This document shows positions 26,905-35,534 of a stretch of 49,061 bases of DNA, in pieces (the stretch's first letter is position 1; every line of letters starts with the position of its first letter). The translations under genes and the position numbers were made by a program. Below the pieces are notes generated by a model that worked only from the letters and a program-made list of their open reading frames with translations, had not been told where the DNA came from and did not search any database. Source of the DNA: Anaerolineales bacterium (GTDB lineage Bacteria; Chloroflexota; Anaerolineae; Anaerolineales; E44-bin32); NCBI GenBank assembly GCA_029210945.1, contig JARGGH010000024.1, positions 1-49,061 of the forward strand. The letters run 5' to 3'.

Positions 26905-27423
26905 CTAATATTCTTCCGTTGATTGTGGCTCTTCTTCAACCTCGGGCGGATCCGCGGGTTCGGCCTCAACAAAACGCTGCCTTTCAACATTTAACTTGGC
27001 GATGCCGTTGCGAGCTTGATTCAGCAAACGAGTTAATTCAGCTTCGAGTGCAGCCAGCGCTTCGATGATGTATTCATCCGCTTCCAGGCGCAGCGCTTCA
27101 GCATCTGCCCTGGCCTGGGCGACGATCTGCTCGGCACGTGTCTGGGCGCCATCGACGATAGCATCGCGAGAGATAATTTCGTCGCCTTTCTCCTTGGCAA
27201 TTTTGACCGTGCGGTTGGCCTCTTCCTGAGCCTGAGCCAGGACGCGATCACGCTGCGCAAGCACTTGCTGTGCTTTTTTCACTTCATCCGGGATGGAGAT
27301 GCGCATCTGGTCAATAATTTCCAACATGCGATCTTCATCCACGATAACACTGTGCGTCAGGGGGATCGGTTTGCTCTCATTAAACAATTCTTCCAGCCGA
27401 TCCACCAGGTGTAGGATGTCCAT
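26905..27423 (-). CDS. DivIVA/SepIVA-like coiled-coil protein
   Basis: 172 residues. The N-terminus MDILHLVDRLEELFNES is amphipathic, followed by an almost continuous coiled coil (about 40-155) rich in Ala, Glu, Gln and Arg, resembling F-type ATPase subunit b and the actinobacterial SepIVA/DivIVA group. The C-terminus is acidic and proline-rich. DivIVA relatives mark poles or septa and recruit wall-synthesis enzymes; a similar role is inferred. GGAGG lies 8 nt before the ATG. It follows coaD in the same direction with a gap of about 105 nt. Confidence 0.75.
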   Translation of the reverse strand: MDILHLVDRLEELFNESKPIPLTHSVIVDEDRMLEIIDQMRISIPDEVKKAQQVLAQRDRVLAQAQEEANRTVKIAKEKGDEIISRDAIVDGAQTRAEQIVAQARADAEALRLEADEYIIEALAALEAELTRLLNQARNGIAKLNVERQRFVEAEPADPPEVEEEPQSTEEY

Positions 27424-27528
27424 ACTACTGCCTCCGGTCCATCTCGAACGTTAGAAGGGACCCCTCCACCAGGGTGCAAGGTTTGGGCCGAAGCGTACAC
27501 CAAAGGGTTTTTTGGGGCAACTTCACAC

Positions 27529-28056
27529 TCAATCCCTCAAGGATGTCATTGGCACGACGTTTGGTCCATCATCGCCGAGTTCGTTGAAGCGCATCTTGAT
27601 CGCCTTTTCTACGTGTGCAGGGACGAAACTGCTCACGTCTCCACCTAATGACGCGACTTCCTTCACGGTGCTTCCGGTGAGGAAACTGTGTTCCTCGCTG
27701 GTGATGAATGCGACAACATCGATATTCGGAGCGAGCCGGTGATTGGTCAGCGCCATGCGAAATTCATGCTCAAAATCGGAGAAGACGCGCAGGCCACGCA
27801 CGATGAGCTCCGATCCGACCTCCTCGCAGTACTCGACAATCAATCCGCTGAAGACGCGTGGGATGATGCGCGGATCATCCTTGAACGTCTTTTCCGCCAG
27901 CAGCCGCCGCTCTTCGGCGGTGAACAAGACGTTTTTTGGGGGTTTGTCGTACACCGCGACGATCAATTCGTCTACAAACCTGACCGCTCTGCGGGCGATA
28001 TCGATATGTCCGAAATGGATCGGATCAAAAGTGCCTGGAAACACGGCGCGTACCAT
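27529..28056 (-). CDS. coaD: Phosphopantetheine adenylyltransferase
   Basis: 175 residues. CoaD transfers AMP from ATP to 4'-phosphopantetheine in coenzyme A synthesis. The nucleotidyltransferase motif TFDPIHFGH (9-17) is intact, as are VRGLRVFSDFEHEFRMALTN and the second phosphate-binding block LTGSTVKEVASLGG. A hydrophilic tail of about 15 residues extends past the usual end. It overlaps the stop of recG by one base, so translation is coupled. The recG-coaD order is common in bacteria. Confidence 0.96.
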   Translation of the reverse strand: MVRAVFPGTFDPIHFGHIDIARRAVRFVDELIVAVYDKPPKNVLFTAEERRLLAEKTFKDDPRIIPRVFSGLIVEYCEEVGSELIVRGLRVFSDFEHEFRMALTNHRLAPNIDVVAFITSEEHSFLTGSTVKEVASLGGDVSSFVPAHVEKAIKMRFNELGDDGPNVVPMTSLRD

Positions 28057-30593
28057 CAGCTGATCTCTCCCTTTTCAATCGTCCAGAGCCGTTCCAGCTC
28101 GCTTGCGATGAGTGCATGCTCTGGCTCGTGAAGCTCAGGGTCCATACTGAAAATGCGTTGGGCTTCTTTTCTTGCTTTCTCGATCAATCGGATGTCGGTC
28201 AACTGGGCCATGCGCAGTTCCGCAAAACCAGATTGGCGTTTGCCCAGGAAATCACCGGGTCCCCGGTGATCTAAATCCATCTCCGCCAGGCGGAAACCGT
28301 CGCTCGTGGCTGCCATAGCGCGCAGGCGTTCGTTCTGCGTGTCGTCCGCTTCATCCGGGATGAGGATGCAGTAGCTCTGTGCACTGCCCCGGCCTACGCG
28401 CCCGCGGAACTGGTGCAGTTGGGCAAGCCCGAAATGATTGGCACCCTCGACAAGCATCACGGTTGCGTTGGGAATATCCACTCCGACTTCAACGACGGAT
28501 GTCGAGACGAGCACGTCCAGCTCGCCGGAGCGGAATTGTGCCATCACGTCGTCTTTCTGTTCTTGTTTTAACCGACCGTGCAGGAGGCCGACCTTGTAAT
28601 CCGGGAAGATCTGATCCTGAATCTCGGCATGTTCGTCCACGGCGGCTTTGGTCTGCAGCTTCTCCGTCTCTTCAACAAGTGGGAAGATGACAAATGCCTG
28701 GTGGCCTTGCTCCAATTGGCCGCGGATGAAAGTGTAAGCGCGATTGCGCTCCCGGGGGAACATCACACGCGTTTCAACAACCTGCCGACCAGGCGGCATC
28801 TCATCCAGAACGGTCAGCTCGAGGTCACCATAGATGGTCAGCGCAAGTGATCTGGGGATCGGGGTGGCCGTCATGACGAGCAGGTTGGGGTTATCCCCCT
28901 TATCGCGCAAACGCGCGCGCTGTTCAACACCAAAACGGTGCTGCTCATCGATGATGACATAGCCTAACTGTTTAAAACGGACCGGATCTTCGATCAGCGC
29001 GTGGGTGCCGACGACAACATCGATCTCGCCGGCTTCCAATGCCTGACGGATCTCCTCTTTCTCGCTTTCCGGGGTCGCCCCGATGAGCAGGCGAATGCGG
29101 GACGGTTCGATCGCCGCGGCTGCCGGCAGAAGCCCGACCAGTGTTCGGTAGTGCTGCTCGGCGAGGATGCTGGTAGGGGCCATCAACGCTGACTGAGACT
29201 GGTTGGCAGCGGCGATGCCCATGCCCACGGCTGCGACGACCGTTTTGCCCGAGCCGACATCTCCCTGCAGCAGCCGGTTCATCGGCGTTTTGGATGCCAT
29301 ATCGCCCCGGATATCGTCCACGGCGCGCTGCTGGGCCGGTGTGAGCTGATAAGGGAGCCCACGGACGAAGCTCTCCATCCAATTCGTCTCGACCGGGAGC
29401 GGCCTGGTCTGGAGCTGCTCCCATTCCTTTTTCTGTTTGAGCACTCCCAGCTGAAGCATGAACATCTCATCGAAAGCGAGACGGTGCTGGGCTTCCTTGA
29501 GCGCTTCCCACGAATCCGGGAAGTGCGCTTGTTTCAGGGCATTGTGGAGTGTCGTGAGCTGTGCAGAGGCGCGCACCGATTCAGGCAGCGGATCGGGAAC
29601 CCGCGGCGCCAGGCGTTCGACGACAGAGCTGATCACACGCCGCAGCCATTTCCCGTTAACCCCGGCGGTGAGCGGGTAGACCGGCACGATGCGGTTGGTG
29701 TGCAGCTGGCGCTGTTCCAGCGGCTCCCATTCCGGGTTGGCCATCGTCAATCGCCCGAGGTATTGATCGACTTTACCTGAGAGCACAATCGGCGTGCCGG
29801 GTTTTAGCTTTTTCAAGAGCCAGGGTTGGTTGAACCAGGTTACCCGCAGAGATCCAGTACCATCGCTAATCGTCGCTTCGGTGAGCTTCATGCGTCCGCC
29901 GCGCACCTCGCGCAGGTCGGCGGATTCGACCGTCCCGATGACAGTGACTTCCTGGCCGTACCACAAACGGTTGATGGTCTCCAATTGGGAGTAGTCGTCA
30001 TACCGGCGCGGCAGGTGCCAGAGCAGATCGCCAAGCGAGGACAATCCGAGCTTGGCCAGCGTTTTGGCGGTCTTGGGGCCGACACCCTGGATCGTCGTCA
30101 AGGGTGCGTCCAGCGCCAGAGGGGGACCTGCTGATTCGGGCTTTTCTGGCTCTCTGGCCGGCTTGGCCGGTTTCTTATCGCCGCTGTCCGGCTGCTCGAC
30201 CGGGGGTCTGGCGGCAGCCGGGTGCGGCTCTTCCACCGCAGCCGGAGGTGCACTTCCAGAGCGCGCTGGTGTCGGCGGCGTGTCTGCTGCGCTTTCCTGG
30301 GATGGCTCAGCGCTGAACAGGTCCTTCGGCAGATCAGGGTAGTTCTCTGAGAGCCGGTTCCACAGGCCTTGCAGCGCCTCTTTGCGCGAGAGAGGTGCCA
30401 GGCGGCTGTAATCGCGCAGGCGAGATTCAACGACCTGGATGATGGGCTCGGGCACATTCTCCTGCTTGGCCTGTTCTTTCCAGGGATCGAGCATGCGCTT
30501 CAAGCCGCCGACGACGGCGCGGTTGTCATAACCGCGGTCGGCTTCTAATTTAAAAAATTTCGACAATTTTGTAAGTGATTCATTCATCAGCAT
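28056..30593 (-). CDS. recG: ATP-dependent DNA helicase RecG
   Basis: 845 residues. RecG remodels stalled forks and branched DNA. The core is standard: OB wedge domain (about 205-295), Walker A GDVGSGKT (444-451), DEQH (549-552), MTATPIPRSLA and VVEVGVDIPNA, and GRVGRGSAQS. An N-terminal extension of about 160 residues is unusual: a helical domain (1-95) and a Pro, Ala and Glu-rich linker (96-160) before the usual start TTIQGVGPKTAKTLAKLG. Extra N-terminal domains are known in other deep-branching RecG proteins. The linker could be disordered. Confidence 0.95.
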   Translation of the reverse strand: MLMNESLTKLSKFFKLEADRGYDNRAVVGGLKRMLDPWKEQAKQENVPEPIIQVVESRLRDYSRLAPLSRKEALQGLWNRLSENYPDLPKDLFSAEPSQESAADTPPTPARSGSAPPAAVEEPHPAAARPPVEQPDSGDKKPAKPAREPEKPESAGPPLALDAPLTTIQGVGPKTAKTLAKLGLSSLGDLLWHLPRRYDDYSQLETINRLWYGQEVTVIGTVESADLREVRGGRMKLTEATISDGTGSLRVTWFNQPWLLKKLKPGTPIVLSGKVDQYLGRLTMANPEWEPLEQRQLHTNRIVPVYPLTAGVNGKWLRRVISSVVERLAPRVPDPLPESVRASAQLTTLHNALKQAHFPDSWEALKEAQHRLAFDEMFMLQLGVLKQKKEWEQLQTRPLPVETNWMESFVRGLPYQLTPAQQRAVDDIRGDMASKTPMNRLLQGDVGSGKTVVAAVGMGIAAANQSQSALMAPTSILAEQHYRTLVGLLPAAAAIEPSRIRLLIGATPESEKEEIRQALEAGEIDVVVGTHALIEDPVRFKQLGYVIIDEQHRFGVEQRARLRDKGDNPNLLVMTATPIPRSLALTIYGDLELTVLDEMPPGRQVVETRVMFPRERNRAYTFIRGQLEQGHQAFVIFPLVEETEKLQTKAAVDEHAEIQDQIFPDYKVGLLHGRLKQEQKDDVMAQFRSGELDVLVSTSVVEVGVDIPNATVMLVEGANHFGLAQLHQFRGRVGRGSAQSYCILIPDEADDTQNERLRAMAATSDGFRLAEMDLDHRGPGDFLGKRQSGFAELRMAQLTDIRLIEKARKEAQRIFSMDPELHEPEHALIASELERLWTIEKGEIS

Positions 30594-30627
30594 TAACTAT
30601 AAGGGGCATGGATTAAAAGTGCCAGAG

Positions 30628-31476
30628 CTAGAATTGCGGCAGACCGGCGATTCCGATCGACCCTGGCCCGACGTGCACGCCAATGACGGTCGTCACATCG
30701 ACGATCATCGGTGGGCTCGAAGACAGTGAATGCAGGTCTTCTGCAAGCGAGTTCGCCACATCAGCGATCCCGGAGTGCATCACGGTCAGGTGGCTGAGCG
30801 GCGCCCAGGAAGCGGCTTCCACGCGCAGCTGCTGCAGGGCGCGCGTGAACGTGCGTGCCTGGCCAAATGATTCGACGAAGCCATCCTTCACCGTCAGAAG
30901 CAGTTTGATTTTGAGAAGCTCACTGAAGCCTGCCTTAAGCCAATTCACTCTTCCGCTGCGGCGCAGGTATTCCAGCGAGTCGATCAATGCCAGGATGCGC
31001 ACCTTCTCGCGGATCGACCGTACATGGTCAAGGATCGCCTCCAGCTTCAAACCCTCGGCGGCGGCGTTGGCCGCTTCGATCACCTGATAACCCAGCCCCA
31101 GTGAGAGCTGTTGGCTGTCGAATACATTCACCCGTTTGCCGAATTGCTGCGCAGCCTGGAAGGCTGCATTCACAATCCCGCTCAGGTGAGATGAGACATG
31201 AATCGATAGGATCTGCTCGACGCCCTGCTTGAACAGCCGCTCATATGAATCCTGAAAAACGATCGGGGAGGGGGAGGCCGTCGTGGGTGGGTGGGTCAGG
31301 GACGGCATGCGCCGGTAGAACTCGAGGCGGGAAAGATCGACCCCATCGATGAATGTCTCCCCATCCATCATCACGAGGGCGGGGATCAGTTCGATCTGTT
31401 TGGATTGCAGGATGTGTGCAGGGATGTCGGCGGTGCTGTCCGTCACGATCCCAACCCGGGGCCTCAGGGGGCTCAA
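30628..31476 (-). CDS. fakB: DegV family fatty acid-binding protein, first copy (FakB)
   Basis: 282 residues. The family binds a fatty acid and presents it to FakA for phosphorylation, feeding phospholipid synthesis. Diagnostic pieces are IVTDSTADIP (10-19), IHVSSHLSG (around 92-100), and the C-terminal GVHVGPGSIGIAG. Two FakB genes with distinct acyl preferences normally serve one FakA, as here. It overlaps the second fakB by the bases of ATGA, and the fakA gene lies just upstream in the same operon. Confidence 0.93.
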   Translation of the reverse strand: MSPLRPRVGIVTDSTADIPAHILQSKQIELIPALVMMDGETFIDGVDLSRLEFYRRMPSLTHPPTTASPSPIVFQDSYERLFKQGVEQILSIHVSSHLSGIVNAAFQAAQQFGKRVNVFDSQQLSLGLGYQVIEAANAAAEGLKLEAILDHVRSIREKVRILALIDSLEYLRRSGRVNWLKAGFSELLKIKLLLTVKDGFVESFGQARTFTRALQQLRVEAASWAPLSHLTVMHSGIADVANSLAEDLHSLSSSPPMIVDVTTVIGVHVGPGSIGIAGLPQF

Positions 31477-32330
31477 AGCATCTCCTCCTGTGATTCGAGC
31501 ACAATTGCCCCCAGTGCGTTATACCCAACGTATGTTGAGAGCATGCTGCCATAGCAGACGGAGGTGATCGGCGCGGCAGGGTAAACTGCTCGCAGGCGTT
31601 CATATACAGCCAGGCTTTCCTCATCCGGATCGAGCCGATTCTGAAGGATGCCAAGGTGTTCGACGCCGGAAAACTCACAGACAAACTCGACCAATTTTTC
31701 AATCGCGCGGGTGCGGATGCGCACTTTCTCCATCGGAATCAGCGAGCCATCCTCCATCGTGAGAAACGGCAGGATCCCGAGCATATTCCCCAGGATGGCC
31801 TGGGACCTGCTGACCAGATTATTACGCTCCAGGAAGTAGAGGTCGTCCAGGAACAGGACCATGTAAAGGCGCGGGATCATGCTGCGGATGATCTGCACCA
31901 GACCGTCGAGGCTCTCACCCCGCTGGGCGGCCTGTGCGACCGATTGGACGATCAAGCCAAGCCCGATCGACACGGTTTGAGAATCGATCACTTGAATGTC
32001 CATGCGTCCGCGGAACTGTTGGCTGGCTGTGTAAGCATTCTGGAAAGTTTTCGAGAGCCCGGCGGAGTTGTGGATCGAGATGATTTCGTGAGTCTGTGAT
32101 TGTAACTGGGTGTAGATCTTCAAAAACGTCTCTACGCTCGGGCTTTCGATCTGGGTGTCCGGTCCGCACATCTCGAGCATCGGCCGTGCGCTGGCTAGAT
32201 TGGTCTCGGGGCCATCCGGGATCTGGCGGTTCTGGCAGCGCACATTGAGCGGGGCGACGACAATGTTGTGCTCTCTGGCAAAGTTCGCCTGTGTGAATCG
32301 AACGGAAGCGTCGGTGACGATGTGTACCAT
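31473..32330 (-). CDS. fakB: DegV family fatty acid-binding protein, second copy (FakB)
   Basis: 285 residues from ATG 32330, 7 nt after the fakA stop. The N-terminus has VTDASVRFT where the family has TDSTAD, and the ligand block reads IHNSAGLSKTFQNA. The usual HxGPGALG near the end is replaced by YVGYNALGA. The fold should be kept, but the head-group site differs from the first copy, which suggests a different fatty acid or a different role. Same operon as fakA and fakB above. Confidence 0.88.
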   Translation of the reverse strand: MVHIVTDASVRFTQANFAREHNIVVAPLNVRCQNRQIPDGPETNLASARPMLEMCGPDTQIESPSVETFLKIYTQLQSQTHEIISIHNSAGLSKTFQNAYTASQQFRGRMDIQVIDSQTVSIGLGLIVQSVAQAAQRGESLDGLVQIIRSMIPRLYMVLFLDDLYFLERNNLVSRSQAILGNMLGILPFLTMEDGSLIPMEKVRIRTRAIEKLVEFVCEFSGVEHLGILQNRLDPDEESLAVYERLRAVYPAAPITSVCYGSMLSTYVGYNALGAIVLESQEEML

Positions 32331-32337
32331 TGGGATC

Positions 32338-34035
32338 TTATTCAATGGAAAGGATGATCTGGTAATGAGGTTGGCCACCTTCGTGGACTTCGACCTCTAA
32401 TCCCGGGTATGACTCGCGGACGTGATCCGCAAGTTGATTGGCCGTGCTCGGGGAGAGATCCTCGCCGTAATAAAGCGTGACCAGCTCGTGCGCTTCTGCC
32501 CGGCCTTTCTCAAGGATCTCCATCAGGATCCTCTGAAGCGAATCTCCCGAGCTGGTCAGTTCGCCATTGAGCAGTCCAATAACCTGACCGCTTTTCACTT
32601 TGACCCCCTGGATCTCAACGCTGCGGGTTGCCGTCGTGATTTCCGCAAACTGGACCTCATCCAGGTTGTCTCGCATCGCCTGCACGGTTGCATCGAAATC
32701 GCCAGCGGGATCCCAGGCAAAAAGGGCAGATATGCCCTGCGGGATCGAAACGCTCGGGACGACCGCAACGTTTTTGACGGTGAGCTCGCTCGCCTGCTGT
32801 GCCGCCAGAATGATGTTCTTATTATTCGGAAGGATGATGACCTTATTTGTGGGGAGGTCCTCAAATGAATTCAGGATTTCCTGGGTGCTCGGGTTCATCG
32901 TCTGTCCGCCTTCGATGATCGCGTTCACACCCAGGCTTGAGAAGACCCGCGCGATCCCGGGACCCGGGGCGACGGTCACGACCGCAATCTCACCGGGCTC
33001 GACAGGCTGGACGCGAATTTCCTCGATCCCGGAACCGCCCGTGCCCGCCTCCACCTGGATCATCAGGTTCTCGATGGCGACGTTTGTGACTGTTCCCAGA
33101 CTCCTGATGTACTCAATCGGCTTATACTCGTCCTGGTCGGCGACGTGGATGTGCATGCGGTACATTCCATCACCTTCACCGAGCTGAATAGAAGTGCCAA
33201 GTTCTTCGAGATGATCGTAGAAGCCGTCGATATCCAGCGCGCCATTCGGGCGGAAATCGACGACTACCTCCCAATCCTGACCGGGTTCAACGGCGTGGGC
33301 GGCTTCTTCGAGTTTCAGTGCGCTCAGAGGTTGGACCGTCGCAAGCGCCGTGTCCAGCGGCTGCCGGTAGGCGGCGCGCAGCATGCCTTCTAAAATGAAA
33401 AACAAGCCCTTCCCTCCGCTGTCAACTACGCCGGCTTCTTTCAAGACCGGGAGCAGTTCAGGAGTGTGTGCAACCGACTTGTCGGCCGCTTCCACGACGA
33501 TTTCAAGCATTTCAAATGCGGTCGCGACGCCTTCATCCAGCGCAGTCTGCGCCCGTCTGGCGATGTCTTTCGATACGGTGAGGATCGTCCCTTCTACCGG
33601 CCGGACGACGCCCTTATAGGCTGTCTCACGCGCTTCATCGAGCGCGTCCGCCAGGGCGCGCGCGTCCATGACCTCCATGTCATCAAGGGCGCGCGCGAAG
33701 CCACGCCAGAGCTGGGAGAGGATCACGCCGGAGTTTCCCCGGGCGCCCATCAGCGCTCCGTGGGCGACGGCCTGGGCGACCTTACCGACATTGCGCTCAT
33801 TGGCGCCGAACGCATCATCACGTGCGGACTGCATCGTGAGGACCATGTTCGTGCCGGTGTCGCCGTCCGGGACCGGGAAGACGTTCAACGCGTTGACCGT
33901 CTGCTGGTTCGTCCGCAGCCATTCAAGGCTGGCTTCAATGAGCTTTTGCAAGGTCGGCCCGTTGACCACACGATAGCGTTCGATCAAACGGGTACGCGTG
34001 CTTGCATCGATTGTCTTGATAGATTCAGGCATCAT
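32338..34035 (-). CDS. fakA: Fatty acid kinase FakA (DAK2 domain protein)
   Basis: 565 residues. FakA phosphorylates FakB-bound fatty acids with ATP. The N-terminal DAK2 nucleotide domain has NVFPVPDGDTGTNM (Mg and ATP aspartates) and GARGNSGVILSQ; a middle domain and a C-terminal FakB-binding domain (PNNKNIILAAQQA, VVPSVSIPQGISALFAWDP) follow. Length matches YloV-type proteins. It lies 16 nt after the Asp23-like gene and next to rpmB, the conserved rpmB/yloU/yloV neighbourhood of Gram-positives. Confidence 0.94.
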   Translation of the reverse strand: MMPESIKTIDASTRTRLIERYRVVNGPTLQKLIEASLEWLRTNQQTVNALNVFPVPDGDTGTNMVLTMQSARDDAFGANERNVGKVAQAVAHGALMGARGNSGVILSQLWRGFARALDDMEVMDARALADALDEARETAYKGVVRPVEGTILTVSKDIARRAQTALDEGVATAFEMLEIVVEAADKSVAHTPELLPVLKEAGVVDSGGKGLFFILEGMLRAAYRQPLDTALATVQPLSALKLEEAAHAVEPGQDWEVVVDFRPNGALDIDGFYDHLEELGTSIQLGEGDGMYRMHIHVADQDEYKPIEYIRSLGTVTNVAIENLMIQVEAGTGGSGIEEIRVQPVEPGEIAVVTVAPGPGIARVFSSLGVNAIIEGGQTMNPSTQEILNSFEDLPTNKVIILPNNKNIILAAQQASELTVKNVAVVPSVSIPQGISALFAWDPAGDFDATVQAMRDNLDEVQFAEITTATRSVEIQGVKVKSGQVIGLLNGELTSSGDSLQRILMEILEKGRAEAHELVTLYYGEDLSPSTANQLADHVRESYPGLEVEVHEGGQPHYQIILSIE

Positions 34036-34051
34036 TGCTCCAGGGACCCGT

Positions 34052-34408
34052 TCAATCGGTGTCGCTCACGCGCAAACCCTGAACATGGACGTTCACCGCG
34101 CTGACCGGCATCCCCAACGCCCGTTCGACCTGATAGCGGACCGCATTGGCTACGCTGGTGGCGACGCTGGAAATCCGTGTGCCGTACTCGATGATGATGA
34201 AAAGGTCGATCTCAATCTCATTTTCGCCCGCATTGACGTCTACTCCGTGGGACGGATCGTAGGTCAGCGCGTGGGCCAGGCCGTCGACGAAATTTTTCGA
34301 GGCCATCCCGACCACGCCGTATGATTGCACCGCCGCGTGGGAAACAATGGTGGCAATAGCTTTAGGCGAGATGGAGATCGTTCCTAAAACTGTAGTCTCA
34401 CCGGTCAT
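34052..34408 (-). CDS. Asp23/Gls24 family envelope stress protein
   Basis: 118 residues from ATG 34408, with GGAG 9 nt ahead; ATG 34417 is directly after that site and less likely. The Asp23 domain fills the protein: GTISISPKAIATIVSHAAVQSYGVVGMA, EIEIDLFIIIEYGTRISSVA and VNVHVQGLRV (seen in three blocks). YloU-type members sit at the membrane and link to envelope homeostasis. It stands before fakA in one unit and divergent to rpmB. Confidence 0.9.
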   Translation of the reverse strand: MTGETTVLGTISISPKAIATIVSHAAVQSYGVVGMASKNFVDGLAHALTYDPSHGVDVNAGENEIEIDLFIIIEYGTRISSVATSVANAVRYQVERALGMPVSAVNVHVQGLRVSDTD

Positions 34409-34438
34409 AGCGATCATCTCCGCTTTCTGTTGCTCGCA

Positions 34439-34467
34439 TTGATTGGTCTGATAGGCTGTGGTATGAT
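34439..34467 (+). promoter_or_regulatory. Sigma-70 promoter of rpmB
   Basis: TTGATT (34439-34444), 17-nt spacer, TATGAT (34462-34467). It gives a leader of about 45 nt before the rpmB ATG. Confidence 0.75.
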
Positions 34468-34517
34468 CTTCGCTTGCATGGGTTAACACCACGCAGGTAC
34501 GAAAGGATCAACCTGAC

Positions 34518-34697
34518 ATGGCGAAATGTGAACGTTGTGGAAAGACGACTCGGTTTGGCAATCGACGCAGTTTCTCGATGAAAGCGACCCGACGTAAATT
34601 CCGGCCGAACCTTCAGAGGGTGCAGGTTATGGAAGAGGGGCGCGTCGTCAAGAAGACGCTCTGCACGAAATGCATCAAGCGTATGGAGAAGGTCTAA
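34518..34697 (+). CDS. rpmB: Ribosomal protein bL28
   Basis: 59 residues, starting MAKCERCGKTTRFGNRRS. L28 is part of the 50S subunit. It has four cysteines in two CxxC pairs (C4/C7 and C49/C52), the zinc-binding form of the protein. The KATRRKFRPNLQRV core matches L28. AAAGGATC is about 10 nt ahead of the ATG. It is a single-gene unit with its own promoter and terminator, divergent from the asp23-fakA genes and convergent with rpe. Confidence 0.96.
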   Translation: MAKCERCGKTTRFGNRRSFSMKATRRKFRPNLQRVQVMEEGRVVKKTLCTKCIKRMEKV

Positions 34698-34733
34698 GCG
34701 TCGCACCGACCAGCTGGCAGAAATGTTTGCAAA

Positions 34734-34762
34734 GAACCGCCGCATGGCGGTTCGTTGCTTTA
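34734..34762. terminator. Terminator between rpmB and rpe
   Basis: GAACCGCC (34734-34741) and GGCGGTTC (34746-34753) form a perfect 8-bp stem with a GCAT loop, followed by GTTGCTTT on the plus side and TTTGCAAACATTT on the minus side. Confidence 0.72.
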
Positions 34763-34771
34763 ACACGGTCA

Positions 34772-35437
34772 TCATGTGACCGCCTCCCGGAGTTCGCGGA
34801 GGCCGGCAGGGATCCCTTCCGGGTGCTGAAAGATGGCGCTGGCGGCGACAAACACGTTGGCGCCCGCTTCAGCCGCGAGAGGCGCCGTCCGGGGGCTGAT
34901 CCCGCCATCAACCTGGATATGGCTCTCCAGGCCGCGATCGTCAAGCATCCTGCGCAGCTTGCGGATCTTCCCCACCATCTCCGGGATGAAAGCTTGCCCG
35001 CTGAACCCTGGATTAACCGTCATGATGAGAACCATATCAACCAGGTCGAGCACCTGCTCGATCGCCGTCAGGGGAGTCCCGGGGTTCAAGGCGACACCCA
35101 CCTGGCAGCCGAGCTCTCGAATCACCCCGAGTGTGCGGTGAATGTGCGTGGTCGTCTCGATGTGTACCGTCAGCGAATCCGCTCCGGCACGCTTGAAAAC
35201 TTCCAAATAGGCATCCGGGTTGGAAATCATTAAATGCACATCCAGCGTGCGTTCGGTCGCACGCCGGCAGGCCTCCACGATCAAGGGACCCATGCTGATA
35301 TTAGGGACAAAATGGCCGTCCATTACGTCTATCTGGAACCAGTCTGCACCCGCTTCGTCACAGGCTTGAAGTGCGTCTCCCAGGTGCAGAAAGTCCGCAG
35401 AGAGGATGGACGGCGCCAAAATCATCTCTCGAGCCAT
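34772..35437 (-). CDS. rpe: Ribulose-phosphate 3-epimerase
   Basis: 221 residues from ATG 35437; ATGs at 35473, 35449 and 35425 are in frame and none has an ideal ribosome binding site. Rpe interconverts ribulose-5-phosphate and xylulose-5-phosphate. The TIM barrel shows LAPSILSADF at the start, VMDGHFVPNISMGP (metal and catalytic Asp), LDVHLMISNPD, VNPGFSGQAF and VDGGISP with the second catalytic Asp. Length is typical. Convergent with rpmB. Confidence 0.94.
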   Translation of the reverse strand: MAREMILAPSILSADFLHLGDALQACDEAGADWFQIDVMDGHFVPNISMGPLIVEACRRATERTLDVHLMISNPDAYLEVFKRAGADSLTVHIETTTHIHRTLGVIRELGCQVGVALNPGTPLTAIEQVLDLVDMVLIMTVNPGFSGQAFIPEMVGKIRKLRRMLDDRGLESHIQVDGGISPRTAPLAAEAGANVFVAASAIFQHPEGIPAGLRELREAVT

Positions 35438-35534
35438 CCTGCTAATCATACCGTTCGGGTTTTGAAAAAACAAGATTCAGCTTCGTGCAGCCGGTGGGCG
35501 ATCAAGAGCTGCGCTCAGAGCGAAACCGTGACAT

